Positions 15,916 through 23,107 of a DNA stretch of 38,289 nucleotides are shown one piece after another. The stretch spans positions 1-38,289 of the forward strand of contig VXYK01000065.1 in the NCBI GenBank assembly GCA_009845995.1. Reading direction: 5' to 3'. Within the stretch, counting starts at the first letter, position 1, and every line of letters begins with the position of its first letter. Made by a program: the position numbers and the translations under genes. Source of the DNA: Acidimicrobiaceae bacterium. Its GTDB lineage: Bacteria; Actinomycetota; Acidimicrobiia; Acidimicrobiales; Aldehydirespiratoraceae. The notes under the pieces are model-generated. The model saw nothing but the letters and a program-made list of their open reading frames with translations. It was not told the origin of the DNA and searched no databases.

Positions 15916-16756
15916 ATGGACGCAGCGCACACTACCGACACAACGGAGCCGGCTTCGGAGCGGGTAACAGTGCGGGCGCCATGGCGAACGGGGCCGCTAT
16001 GAGCTGGCCGACGTGCTGCAGATCCTCGACGCCGGGCTGATAGCGCACGTTGGTGTCTCCACCCCTGACGGGCCGCTGGTACTGCCCATGGCGTACGGAC
16101 ATGACGCCGAGAACCTCTACCTTCACGGTGCCGTCGCCAACCATCTGCTCGGTGAGGGCGAAGGCCAAGAGATCTGTGTGACCGTGACCTGCGTCGACGG
16201 GCTGGTAGTGGCGCGAACACCGTTCCACAACTCGATGAACTACCGCTCGGTGGTGGTGCGGGGAAAGGCCCAGCGCATCACCGACGATGAACACAAACTC
16301 GCGGCGCTCAAGCTCGTCACCAACCACATCGCCGAGATCTGGGACACCGGGCGTCCACCCTCAGAAACCGACCTGCGCAAGACGCTGGTGTTGCAGATGC
16401 CGCTGACCGAATCATCAGCCAAAGTTCGCAGCGGAGACCCGATAGACGACCCCGAAGACATGGCCGGTCCCTGGTGGGCCGGTGTGGTGCCTATCGCTAC
16501 ACGCTTCGGGCCGCCGGTAGTCGCGGCAGACCTCACGGCCGACAACAACCCTCCTGAGGGGTCTCCTCCATGTCAGGTCGCACCCCAGAAGAACGTCCGC
16601 GACTCAAAGCCGACTGACGCCCAGCCCCGGTGTGGCAACACCGTCACCCGGCGAGCGCCGAACGAATCGGCGAAGATGGAGCATGGCCAGTGCAGGCGAC
16701 GAGCAGAACCGAAGCCGACGGAGCTTGCGCAAGAAGAACGGCCGCGCTGGAGGTGA
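15916..16756 (+). pseudogene. PPOX-family FMN split-barrel protein, frameshifted
   Basis: Homology to pyridoxamine-5'-phosphate-oxidase-like split-barrel proteins is split over two frames. From ATG 15916 the frame reads ...PASERVTVR and then degenerates to a stop at about 16002. In the other frame, from 15977, the family's opening RHGERGRYELADVLQILDAG continues into LIAHVGVSTPDG, LVLPMAYGHD and LYLHGAVANHLL. It runs on through the core to WWAGVVPIATRFGPPVVAAD. Removing one G from the GGG at 15974-15976 joins SERVTVR to RHGERGRY exactly. Either the gene is broken or the read has an error. If translated from GTG 16013 it would lack the first strand. Past about residue 180 the frame runs on for some 60 low-complexity, Arg/Pro-rich residues into the pcm region, so the native stop may also be lost. 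Confidence 0.7.
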
Positions 16757-16784
16757 AGAAGCCCACCGTCGGCGGCGTCTTGCC

Positions 16785-17390
16785 ATGGTCGACAAGCAGA
16801 TCAAGAAACGGGGCGTGGTCGACCCGCGAGTGCTGGCAGCCATGGCGGCCGTGCCGCGGCACCGGTTCGTGCCCAAAATGCTGACCAAGCAGGCCTATGC
16901 GGATCACCCATTGCCCATCCCGGCCAGTCAGACCATCTCGCAGCCCTACATGGTGGCGCTGATGGCCGAAGCCGCCGAGATCTCCCCGAGCGACCGTGTG
17001 TTGGAGGTGGGCACCGGCTCGGGCTACGGGGCTGCGGTGTTATCGGAACTGGCAGCGGATGTTGTGACTGTGGAGCGCCACCAGAAATTGGCCGACGCGG
17101 CCCGAGAGATGCTGGACGAACTCGGCTACGACAATGTGACCGTGCTCAATGCCGATGGGTCGCTCGGCTATCTCGCTCGCGCGCCGTATGCGGCGGTGGT
17201 GGTCACGGCGTCCTCCGAGACCATCCCTGATCCCCTGGTTGAGCAACTCGCCGACGGCGGACGCCTTTTAATCCCGCTCGGATCGCTGGGCGAGGTCCAA
17301 CACCTCACCCGCCTGAGGAGAACCGGCGACCAGTCGACTACCGAATCCCTCGGGTGGGTCCGTTTCGTCCCCCTGATCGAAGATCGCTAG
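16785..17390 (+). CDS. pcm: Protein-L-isoaspartate O-methyltransferase
   Basis: This is an S-adenosylmethionine-dependent repair methyltransferase that caps isoaspartyl residues in damaged proteins. Family landmarks appear in order: MVDKQIKKRGVVDPRVLAAM, then VPRHRFVP, the active-site loop block ISQPYMVALM, and SAM motif I LEVGTGSGYGAAVLSEL. After those come VVTVERHQKLADAA, NADGSLGY and the closing GGRLLIPLGS. Length from the chosen ATG is 201 residues, close to typical (about 200-220). The frame is open upstream to a GTG at 16632 and has another ATG at 16683. That extra 51-residue stretch is Arg-rich, lacks family similarity and overlaps the broken PPOX gene, so I prefer 16785. No strong ribosome-binding site precedes any of the three. 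Confidence 0.85.
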   Translation: MVDKQIKKRGVVDPRVLAAMAAVPRHRFVPKMLTKQAYADHPLPIPASQTISQPYMVALMAEAAEISPSDRVLEVGTGSGYGAAVLSELAADVVTVERHQKLADAAREMLDELGYDNVTVLNADGSLGYLARAPYAAVVVTASSETIPDPLVEQLADGGRLLIPLGSLGEVQHLTRLRRTGDQSTTESLGWVRFVPLIEDR

Positions 17391-17536
17391 TGGCGACGGA
17401 CAGATTCCTGTCTGACTGCAAACCAGAGCGGCCGCTCGCGCCCGCTCCTAGCCTGAGTCTCGCAACCGACCTGAGCCGTCGATCCCGGCCGACGACGACC
17501 GCCGGTCCGGTGGTGCCAGGGCGCTACGGTGGGGGT

Positions 17537-18190
17537 ATGGGTGCTGCAGTTCCAAGGGTCGTCATCGTCGATGACCATCGGTTGTTTCGCAGTGGCGTGC
17601 GGGTCGAACTCGGGGATCGGGTGAATGTCGTGGCCGAGGCCGACGATGTGGCCTCCGCGGTCTCTGTCATCGACCAGTGGCAGCCCGATGTGGTGCTGCT
17701 CGACGTCCACCTGCCGTCGGGGTCGGGGCGAGAAGTCATCGAAGCGGTCGCGTCGGGCCAGGTTGACACCCGATTTCTGGCTCTGTCAGTGTCTGACGCC
17801 GCGGAGGACGTGATCAACGTGGTGCGGGCAGGCGCTCGTGGCTACGTCACGAAATCGATCTCCGGGGACGACCTGGTCGACGCCATCATCCGGGTGAGCA
17901 ACGGCGACGCAGTCTTCTCACCCCGCTTGGCCGGATTCGTGCTTGACGCCTTCACCGTCGGCAACGGCCCGAGCGAGGAGGAGGCCGACGACGACCTCGA
18001 CCGCCTCACACCACGAGAACAAGAAGTTCTGAGACACTTGGCCCGCGGCTATACGTACAAAGAAATCGCCCGCCGGTTGTCGATCTCGATCAAGACGGTG
18101 GAGACCCATGCCTCCGCGGTGCTCCGCAAGCTGCAGTTCTCGAACCGCAACGAACTGAGTCGCTGGGCCGCTGCCAGACGAATCTGGTAG
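17537..18190 (+). CDS. NarL/LuxR-type response regulator
   Basis: The receiver domain starts at once with RVVIVDDHRLFRSG. The phosphoacceptor Asp lies near residue 56 in VVLLDVHLP, the conserved Ser/Thr in LALSVSD, and the Lys in GYVTKSI. The C-terminal LuxR-type helix-turn-helix runs from LTPREQEVLRHLARGYTYKE to SIKTVETHASAVLRKL. It is therefore a DNA-binding two-component regulator. The ATG at 17537 is preceded by GGTGGGGG, a good ribosome-binding site. The frame is open further upstream, but that part lies inside pcm and has no family similarity. No histidine kinase gene is present next to it, so its partner lies elsewhere. The target genes are unknown. A hairpin follows the stop immediately. 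Confidence 0.9.
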   Translation: MGAAVPRVVIVDDHRLFRSGVRVELGDRVNVVAEADDVASAVSVIDQWQPDVVLLDVHLPSGSGREVIEAVASGQVDTRFLALSVSDAAEDVINVVRAGARGYVTKSISGDDLVDAIIRVSNGDAVFSPRLAGFVLDAFTVGNGPSEEEADDDLDRLTPREQEVLRHLARGYTYKEIARRLSISIKTVETHASAVLRKLQFSNRNELSRWAAARRIW

Positions 18191-18215
18191 CGCCCGCCGG
18201 TTTTGCTGGGGGGCG
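18191..18215 (+). terminator. Hairpin after the response regulator
   Basis: CGCCCGCCGG (18191-18200) pairs with CTGGGGGGCG (18206-18215) across a TTTTG loop. Nine of ten positions pair, counting one G-T. The stem starts on the first base after the stop codon. There is no T-run right after it; TTTTT occurs about 20 bases later. A weak or atypical terminator is likely. Confidence 0.4.
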
Positions 18216-18287
18216 GGACCGGCGAAGCGCTACCTTTTTGGCTGTGGGGTTGGGGGGATCACCCACCGCCAGATCTGAGGCCGAGGG

Positions 18288-18419
18288 TTAGTGGACGACC
18301 GGAGGTCGGCTGATGACGCGAAGCGTGTAGTCCGACACGCCACCAAACTGATAACCCGGACCAAAGGCCGAGCGAAGTGTCGTAGCCGTAACTGAGGATG
18401 GATTCGGGTTGATGTTCAT
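18288..18419 (-). CDS. Candidate 43-aa protein divergent from the LysR regulator
   Basis: This small reverse-strand ORF runs ATG to TAA. It starts MNINPNPSSVTATTL, continues RSAFGPGYQFGGVSDY, and ends SRPPVVH. It is polar, with aromatic and glycine residues in the middle and no signal peptide or membrane segment. I find no family for it. Support comes from context: a TTGTGT / 17-bp / GATAAT promoter ends six bases before the ATG, so the message would be leaderless, which is common in actinomycetes. No ribosome-binding site is present, as a leaderless start would need. It lies in a 324-bp stretch otherwise without genes, between the response regulator and LysR. It could equally be a chance ORF or the remnant of a decayed gene. 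Confidence 0.35.
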   Translation of the reverse strand: MNINPNPSSVTATTLRSAFGPGYQFGGVSDYTLRVISRPPVVH

Positions 18420-18425
18420 GACTGA

Positions 18426-18454
18426 ATTATCGGCCAGAAATCAATATGACACAA
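18426..18454 (-). promoter_or_regulatory. Promoter candidate for the 43-aa ORF
   Basis: On the reverse strand, TTGTGT (18454-18449) and GATAAT (18431-18426) are separated by exactly 17 bp. The -10 box ends six bases before the ATG at 18419, which predicts a leaderless transcript. The -35 box overlaps the left arm of the LysR-type inverted repeat, so LysR binding could block or activate it. Confidence 0.4.
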
Positions 18455-18491
18455 CTAAATATTCTTTGTAGTTTTCATCAATAGTTGTCAT
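18446..18491. promoter_or_regulatory. LysR-type inverted repeat in the divergent spacer
   Basis: ATGACACAACT (18446-18456) and AGTTGTCAT (18483-18491) are inverted copies differing by a two-base insertion, with a 26-bp AT-rich spacer. LysR regulators bind long, interrupted dyads of this kind beside their own gene. It lies 24 bp before the LysR ATG and overlaps the reverse-strand -35 candidate. Operator function is inferred. Confidence 0.45.
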
Positions 18492-18514
18492 GTTTCGACT
18501 AGGGTACTCACCCA

Positions 18515-19366
18515 ATGCAACTGGACATCGAATCACTGAGAACCTTCATTGCCGTCATAGACCTGGGCGGCATGACCCGGGCCGCCGAATCCCTTGAGGT
18601 CAGCCAGTCCGCGGTCAGCTGGAAGATCAAACGGTTAGAAGAAAAAGTCGGCCGTGACCTGCTGATTCGTGAAGGTCATTCATTGCGTCCCTCGCGCGAC
18701 GGGCGAGAACTTCTCCACTACGCACGGGCCATGGTCGGCACACACGACGAGGCAGTTCGCCGTCTCGAAAGCTCAGAACTGACCGGCACCGTCAAGGTCG
18801 GCACTCCCGAGGAGATCAGCGCCGAGCGCATCTGTGCCGTGCTCTCCCGCTTCAACCGCATCCACCCCAAGACGTCGATCGAATTCTTCGTGGACCGTTC
18901 GTTTCGGCTCAGTTCGATGCTGGCCCTCAGCGAGCTCGACGTCGCCGTGCTGCAGGTGCTCGAAAATAACCTGAGGCCGGAGGACAAGATCCTCTGGACA
19001 GACCCGCTCATCTGGGTCTGCGCCCCGGACTGCGCCTACGAAGAGGGACCCGTCCCCCTGATCACCTTCGGCGAGGGCGGGTTCTACCGCCCGCTCGCAC
19101 AACAAGCTTTGACCAACGCGGGAATCCCGTTCACGATCACCTTCTCCGGACCGAGCGCGGCGAGTGTGATCGGTGCTGCAGAAGCGGGCCTGGGTGTGGC
19201 CGTTCTCGCGGAGTGCTCTGTGAGAGGCGACCTGATCCGCTGGCCCCGAGCCGAGTCGATTCCCCCGCTCCCCGACTCGATGTATGTGGCGCGTGCCGCA
19301 GCCGGGGAGCCCTCGGTGGTCGCAACCGAACTCATCTCCGACATCGTCAGCGAACTCCAAGCCTGA
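18515..19366 (+). CDS. LysR family transcriptional regulator
   Basis: This 283-residue protein has the standard LysR layout. An N-terminal winged helix-turn-helix (residues 5-64) reads SLRTFIAVIDLGGMTRAAES, then LEVSQSAVSWKIKRLEEKVG and DLLIREG. The effector-binding domain starts near residue 90 (GTVKVGTPEEISAERI). It continues through DVAVLQVLE and the closing GPSAASVIGAAEAGLGVAVL block. The length is slightly short of the usual 290-310 but complete. No effector can be deduced. The 18191-18514 spacer holds an inverted repeat suited to it and a divergent small ORF. The M24/SDR/DUF1214 gene run lies downstream on the same strand beyond one opposing gene, so that run is a plausible target. Confidence 0.9.
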   Translation: MQLDIESLRTFIAVIDLGGMTRAAESLEVSQSAVSWKIKRLEEKVGRDLLIREGHSLRPSRDGRELLHYARAMVGTHDEAVRRLESSELTGTVKVGTPEEISAERICAVLSRFNRIHPKTSIEFFVDRSFRLSSMLALSELDVAVLQVLENNLRPEDKILWTDPLIWVCAPDCAYEEGPVPLITFGEGGFYRPLAQQALTNAGIPFTITFSGPSAASVIGAAEAGLGVAVLAECSVRGDLIRWPRAESIPPLPDSMYVARAAAGEPSVVATELISDIVSELQA

Positions 19367-19385
19367 TGGCGTGCCCCGCCGGCGC

Positions 19386-20117
19386 TCAGCAGTCAGAGGC
19401 CGGTTTCGTCTTGCCGATACGGACGTAAATCTCTTCGGGAATGTCCTGCGGACGTCTATAGACGTGATGCACGCACGGTTCTCCGGCACGCTCCGGGGGG
19501 AACTCGACGGTTGTGAGCCGTCCCGTCATCTCCACGGCCCGAATCTCGTTGTTGACAGAACAATGGGCGCAGTACACCCAGAGCAAGTCCCGGCCGAATG
19601 TGCGAGGACCGGGCTCTGTCAGTTGCAGGAGCGCCGCATCGCCTTCGTATGCACCGGAGTCGATGAGCATTCCTCCGGTGCCGCAGCGGAACGACATTAC
19701 GATCTTCTCGTCATCCTCTTCCAATTCAATCTCTGCGCCGTTCGCCAGCATCGCCCGCGCGACCACCTTCGCCCTGACCTCTGCGGGCACCGACCACCAG
19801 TCATTCTCGGGCTCCGCGCGACTTGTGAGATTGCGCTCACCGAACCGCCGAAGGGCCGCTTCGACCGCAGCCTCTCCCTCGGTCTCCCCTATCCACGACA
19901 GCAGCTCTGCGATCCAGCGAATCGAGTATTGCTTGAGCACATCGGCTTGTCGCTCGGCGCGACCGATCTGATCTCGCGCTTCGTCAACATCACCGTCAGC
20001 AAGTGCTTCACGCGCCAACACGAAATGCGATGAGCGATCAATATCGTCGAGCGTCACAGCCCCTGTTTTAGTCCAGAGCGCCGGACGCAGCGCCGAAAAG
20101 GCGGACGCCGGAGTCAT
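19386..20117 (-). CDS. Hypothetical Cys-rich, possibly metal-binding protein
   Basis: This protein has 243 residues from ATG 20117; the frame is open to 20159, but that part overlaps the divergent peptidase. The first 100 residues are helical (FVLAREALADGDVDEARDQI, RFGERNLTSRAEPENDWW). The C-terminal half carries three Cys blocks: SFRCGTGGMLI, WVYCAHCSVNNEI and EPCVHHVYRRP. It ends IYVRIGKTKPASDC. These spaced Cys/His residues could hold a zinc or iron centre. I have seen similar unnamed actinobacterial and proteobacterial proteins but know no function. The start codon lies five bases from the peptidase ATG at 20123, so one of the two true starts is probably further inside. Confidence 0.6.
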   Translation of the reverse strand: MTPASAFSALRPALWTKTGAVTLDDIDRSSHFVLAREALADGDVDEARDQIGRAERQADVLKQYSIRWIAELLSWIGETEGEAAVEAALRRFGERNLTSRAEPENDWWSVPAEVRAKVVARAMLANGAEIELEEDDEKIVMSFRCGTGGMLIDSGAYEGDAALLQLTEPGPRTFGRDLLWVYCAHCSVNNEIRAVEMTGRLTTVEFPPERAGEPCVHHVYRRPQDIPEEIYVRIGKTKPASDC

Positions 20118-20122
20118 GGTGC

Positions 20123-21325
20123 ATGCTGTTGGCGATGACTTCCGATGTCGTATCGCCATCGTGTGACCTCAAGCGGATGCGCAAGCAGCGTCTGGCACGC
20201 CTGCGCGCCGAGATGGCAAATCAGAACGTCGACGCTGCGGTTCTGTTGCACGGACCCAATGTGACCTACGCGACAGGGTTCGTGCCCGACGCCGTAGACG
20301 CCAGCCACGTGACGTACCAACGGGCGGTGGCGATCGTTACTTGCGACCGTGTGCGACTGCACACGCACAACCAAACAGCGGACCTCGAGTGCGAGACCGG
20401 CTCGGCGTTATGGCCCGAACTCGACGATGACATGCAAGCGATGCGTGCCGCCGTTCAGGAATTGGCGGGCGACCTCGCCGGTCAGCGGATCACGATCGAC
20501 TCGGTGAACGGGGCGATGGCCCGCTCCGGTCTGTTCGACGGCGCCCGACTCGTTGACTCCAATCGAGTGCTCGGAGCTGCCCGACTCGTCAAAACCGATG
20601 ACGAAATCGCCTGCATCGAGCGATCACAGATCCTCACCGAGTGGGCCATGGAACCCGCACGGGAAGCATGCACCATCGGTGCCACACGCAGAGACGTAGC
20701 CGGAGTCTTCCTCGCAGCGCTACGAGGTTCCGGCGGTGACCACAACGAGATCGATCCCATCTTCCAGCCCATGCCGCGCGCCCAAAGCGACGGGCCCTAC
20801 ACCTCAAGTGGAGCTATAGCTTTCCCCACTGGTGTCGGCAATCCCACGTATGAAAAGGGCGACCTGGTGTGGGTCGATTCTGGTCACGGCTATCAAGGGT
20901 ACGCCTCGGACTACGGGCGAACCTGGATCGTCGGGCGTGAACCATCGGCGGCGGAACGTTCTTGTTTCGACCGCTGGCTCACAATCACCCAAGCGTGCTA
21001 CGACGCCATCAAACCAGGGGTGACGCTTGGCGATGTGGCACGGCAAGCGATCGCAGCAAACGGTGGAACCCGGCCGTGGTTGCCCCACTTCTACCTCGCT
21101 CACGGAGTGGGTCTCGAAAGCGCCGAGATGCCGATGATCGGCACTGACCTCGGCGATGAATTCGACGACAACTTCGTCCTCACCCCTGGCATGATCCTCG
21201 TGCTCGAACCAGTGATCTGGGACGATGGCATCGCCGGCTACCGCGCCGAGGAGATCGTCTTGGTCACAGACGACGGGAACCGGACCTTGTCATCGTTCCC
21301 CGGCTACGCCCCGTTCGATTCATGA
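20123..21325 (+). CDS. M24 family metallopeptidase (Xaa-Pro aminopeptidase-like)
   Basis: This creatinase/aminopeptidase-P-like enzyme is 400 residues long from the first ATG. The N-terminal creatinase domain starts RLARLRAEMANQNVDAAVLL. The pita-bread catalytic domain has all five metal ligands: Asp252 in VWVDSGHG, Asp263 in YASDYGRT, His327 in YLAHGVGLE, Glu362 in LVLEPVIW and Glu376 in YRAEEIVL. It should therefore be an active dinuclear metallohydrolase on a proline-type or amidino substrate. Starts at ATG 20135 or 20177 are plausible, and the last would leave room for a promoter against the divergent Cys-rich gene. The stop overlaps the next ATG by four bases (ATGA, 21322-21325), coupling it to the degenerate M24 partner. 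Confidence 0.88.
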   Translation: MLLAMTSDVVSPSCDLKRMRKQRLARLRAEMANQNVDAAVLLHGPNVTYATGFVPDAVDASHVTYQRAVAIVTCDRVRLHTHNQTADLECETGSALWPELDDDMQAMRAAVQELAGDLAGQRITIDSVNGAMARSGLFDGARLVDSNRVLGAARLVKTDDEIACIERSQILTEWAMEPAREACTIGATRRDVAGVFLAALRGSGGDHNEIDPIFQPMPRAQSDGPYTSSGAIAFPTGVGNPTYEKGDLVWVDSGHGYQGYASDYGRTWIVGREPSAAERSCFDRWLTITQACYDAIKPGVTLGDVARQAIAANGGTRPWLPHFYLAHGVGLESAEMPMIGTDLGDEFDDNFVLTPGMILVLEPVIWDDGIAGYRAEEIVLVTDDGNRTLSSFPGYAPFDS

Positions 21326-22263
21326 CCGAGCCTCTGAGTTTTCGCCGCCGAGACCGGGTGCTGGAAGCAATGGCTGCCCGCGGACTGGACACGCTCGTGC
21401 TCGGGCGCGCCGACAACACCTTCTACGCGAGCGGAATGAGAGGGCTGTGGACCGCGGGTACGCGTCCGTTTGGCGCAGGTTGCGTGGTCATCGCCGAAAC
21501 CGGTCGCACCCATGTGTTGTCCACCTCCGACGCCGGACTCCCCGAAACCATGACCAAAGAAGACCTCTATTCCCTCACCTGGAACCCGCAGGTCATGGCA
21601 GGCCACCTCGCAGCCATCGAAGGGTTTGCCGAATCCACGCTTATCGGAGTCGACGAAGTCTCACCTTCGTTTGAACGAGCCATGGCACGGATCGCTCCGC
21701 GCGCAGACATCGTCCCGGCCGATGATCTGATGGCTGAGGTGCGCCGAATCAAATTCGACGAAGAGATCGAGCGGGTCGAGGCTGCCTGCGCGGTGGCCTG
21801 GTCGGGCGTCGAAGCAGTTCTCCAAACGCCGGGCAACCCAAACCCGATTGGAACGGCCATCGTGGCCATGGCAAAGGCAGGCACCACCGTCCCCGCATCG
21901 GCGCCAACCGTGCTGCGCCGCGGCGACGAAACGATCATCGACCTTGGAGTTCTGCTCGACGGTTACGAAGGCGGCGTAGGAGGCACCTTTGTCTACGGAC
22001 AACGCCAGGCAACAGCGCCGATCGTCGACGCCTGCCGCTCCGGGGCCAACCATGCCGATCTCGCCAACGCAGCGGCCGGGCCCTGGCTCGTGCGAGGACT
22101 CGGCATGGGATTCGAGAATCCCGTACTCGACCCGGGTCACGGACACCGCGAGGTTCTCGAATCCGGAATGGTATTGAGCGTCAGCCACCGCGATCATCGT
22201 GATGTGATCGCTGTTACCGACGGCCCGCCACGCATACTGTCCACCCGACCCGCCTCACTATGA
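21322..22263 (+). CDS. Degenerate M24-fold protein (pseudopeptidase)
   Basis: The fold matches M24: an N-terminal RDRVLEAMAARGLDTLVLGR, AEVRRIKFDEEIERVEAACA, a catalytic-domain opening ETIIDLGVLLDGYEGG, then GLGMGFENPVLDPGHG and ESGMVLSVSH. Only the first ligand, Asp207, is kept. The second Asp is replaced within GGVGGTF. The ligand His is Gly in RGLGMGFE. The first ligand Glu is Ser in LSVSHRD, and the final YRxE block is absent. At 313 residues it is also shorter than its neighbour. It is therefore very unlikely to bind the dinuclear metal or cleave peptides. Coupled by a four-base overlap to the intact M24 gene, it may be its non-catalytic subunit or substrate-recognition partner. Function inferred. 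Confidence 0.8.
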   Translation: MTEPLSFRRRDRVLEAMAARGLDTLVLGRADNTFYASGMRGLWTAGTRPFGAGCVVIAETGRTHVLSTSDAGLPETMTKEDLYSLTWNPQVMAGHLAAIEGFAESTLIGVDEVSPSFERAMARIAPRADIVPADDLMAEVRRIKFDEEIERVEAACAVAWSGVEAVLQTPGNPNPIGTAIVAMAKAGTTVPASAPTVLRRGDETIIDLGVLLDGYEGGVGGTFVYGQRQATAPIVDACRSGANHADLANAAAGPWLVRGLGMGFENPVLDPGHGHREVLESGMVLSVSHRDHRDVIAVTDGPPRILSTRPASL

Positions 22264-22354
22264 CCGAGACCCCCATGCGAAACGCCAGACTTCAACCGAT
22301 AGCCAACCGCAGACACTCAAGACACGCGGCGAGCGACCACCGATCGGTGTCGGC

Positions 22355-23107
22355 ATGAGCGGGCTGCTCGAGGGCAAGGTCTCGTTGATCACCGGTGCCG
22401 GTGCCGGAATCGGCGCCGCGGTCGCCAGACGATTCGCCGCCGAGGGCGCGGTTCTCTGGCTCAACGACCTCAACCCCACAGCACTCGAAGCGATCGTGGC
22501 CGAAACCGGGGGCCGCGGACTCGCAGGGAACATGTCTGATTCAGCGTTCGCAACACATTGGGTGAACGAAGCCGCCGCGCAGCACGGCCGCATTGACGTG
22601 CTCTACAACAACGTCGGCGTCTCCCGAACGGGACTCATCGGCGAGCTGAGCGACGAAGACTGGCGATTTCAACAGCAACTCACTCTCGACACCGTGTTCT
22701 TCGCGACCCGTGCAGCGCTGCGCCACATGGAGCGCCAGCGCCGCGGCAGCATCGTGTCGATCTCCTCTGGCGCAGGCATCGGCGGACAGTACCGACTCGG
22801 CGGATACGCCGCTGCCAAGGCAGGCGTCATCTCCCTGATGGAGACGGTCGCCACTGAATACGGTCACCTCGGCATCCGCGCCAACTCGCTCACACCGGGC
22901 CCTACCGCGACCGAGCCGCTGCTCGAATACCTCAAGAACCAGCCTGGCGGGGTCGCTGCCCACACCGCGGACCTGAACCTGGCTCGACTCAGCGAAGTCG
23001 AAGAGATCGCGTCCACGGTCGCCTGGCTCGCCTCCGACGAAGCTTCAAACGTCAGCGGCATCTGTTTGCAGTGCAACATCCGCTCCGCCAGCAGAAGGCC
23101 GACGTGA
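22355..23107 (+). CDS. Short-chain dehydrogenase/reductase
   Basis: This 250-residue SDR has a full set of classical motifs. TGAGAGIGAAVA near residue 14 is the TGxxxGxG cofactor loop. LYNNVGVS is the NNxG strand. The catalytic Ser lies in SISSGAG, and Tyr-Lys in LGGYAAAKAG. The PG motif is in NSLTPGP. The C-terminus reads VSGICLQCNI rather than the usual 'vDGG' ending, a small oddity in register with the family. The acidic residue after the second beta strand (WLNDLNP) suggests NAD rather than NADP. The substrate is unknown. It lies 91 bp after the M24 pair and overlaps the next gene by four bases (GTGA, 23104-23107), so it belongs to the same transcription unit. Confidence 0.9.
   Translation: MSGLLEGKVSLITGAGAGIGAAVARRFAAEGAVLWLNDLNPTALEAIVAETGGRGLAGNMSDSAFATHWVNEAAAQHGRIDVLYNNVGVSRTGLIGELSDEDWRFQQQLTLDTVFFATRAALRHMERQRRGSIVSISSGAGIGGQYRLGGYAAAKAGVISLMETVATEYGHLGIRANSLTPGPTATEPLLEYLKNQPGGVAAHTADLNLARLSEVEEIASTVAWLASDEASNVSGICLQCNIRSASRRPT

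Noticed and set aside
16013..16756. Treating the PPOX frame from GTG 16013 as an intact gene
   Set aside because: It lacks the family's first segment, which is present just upstream in the same and neighbouring frames, and it has a non-native tail of about 60 residues.
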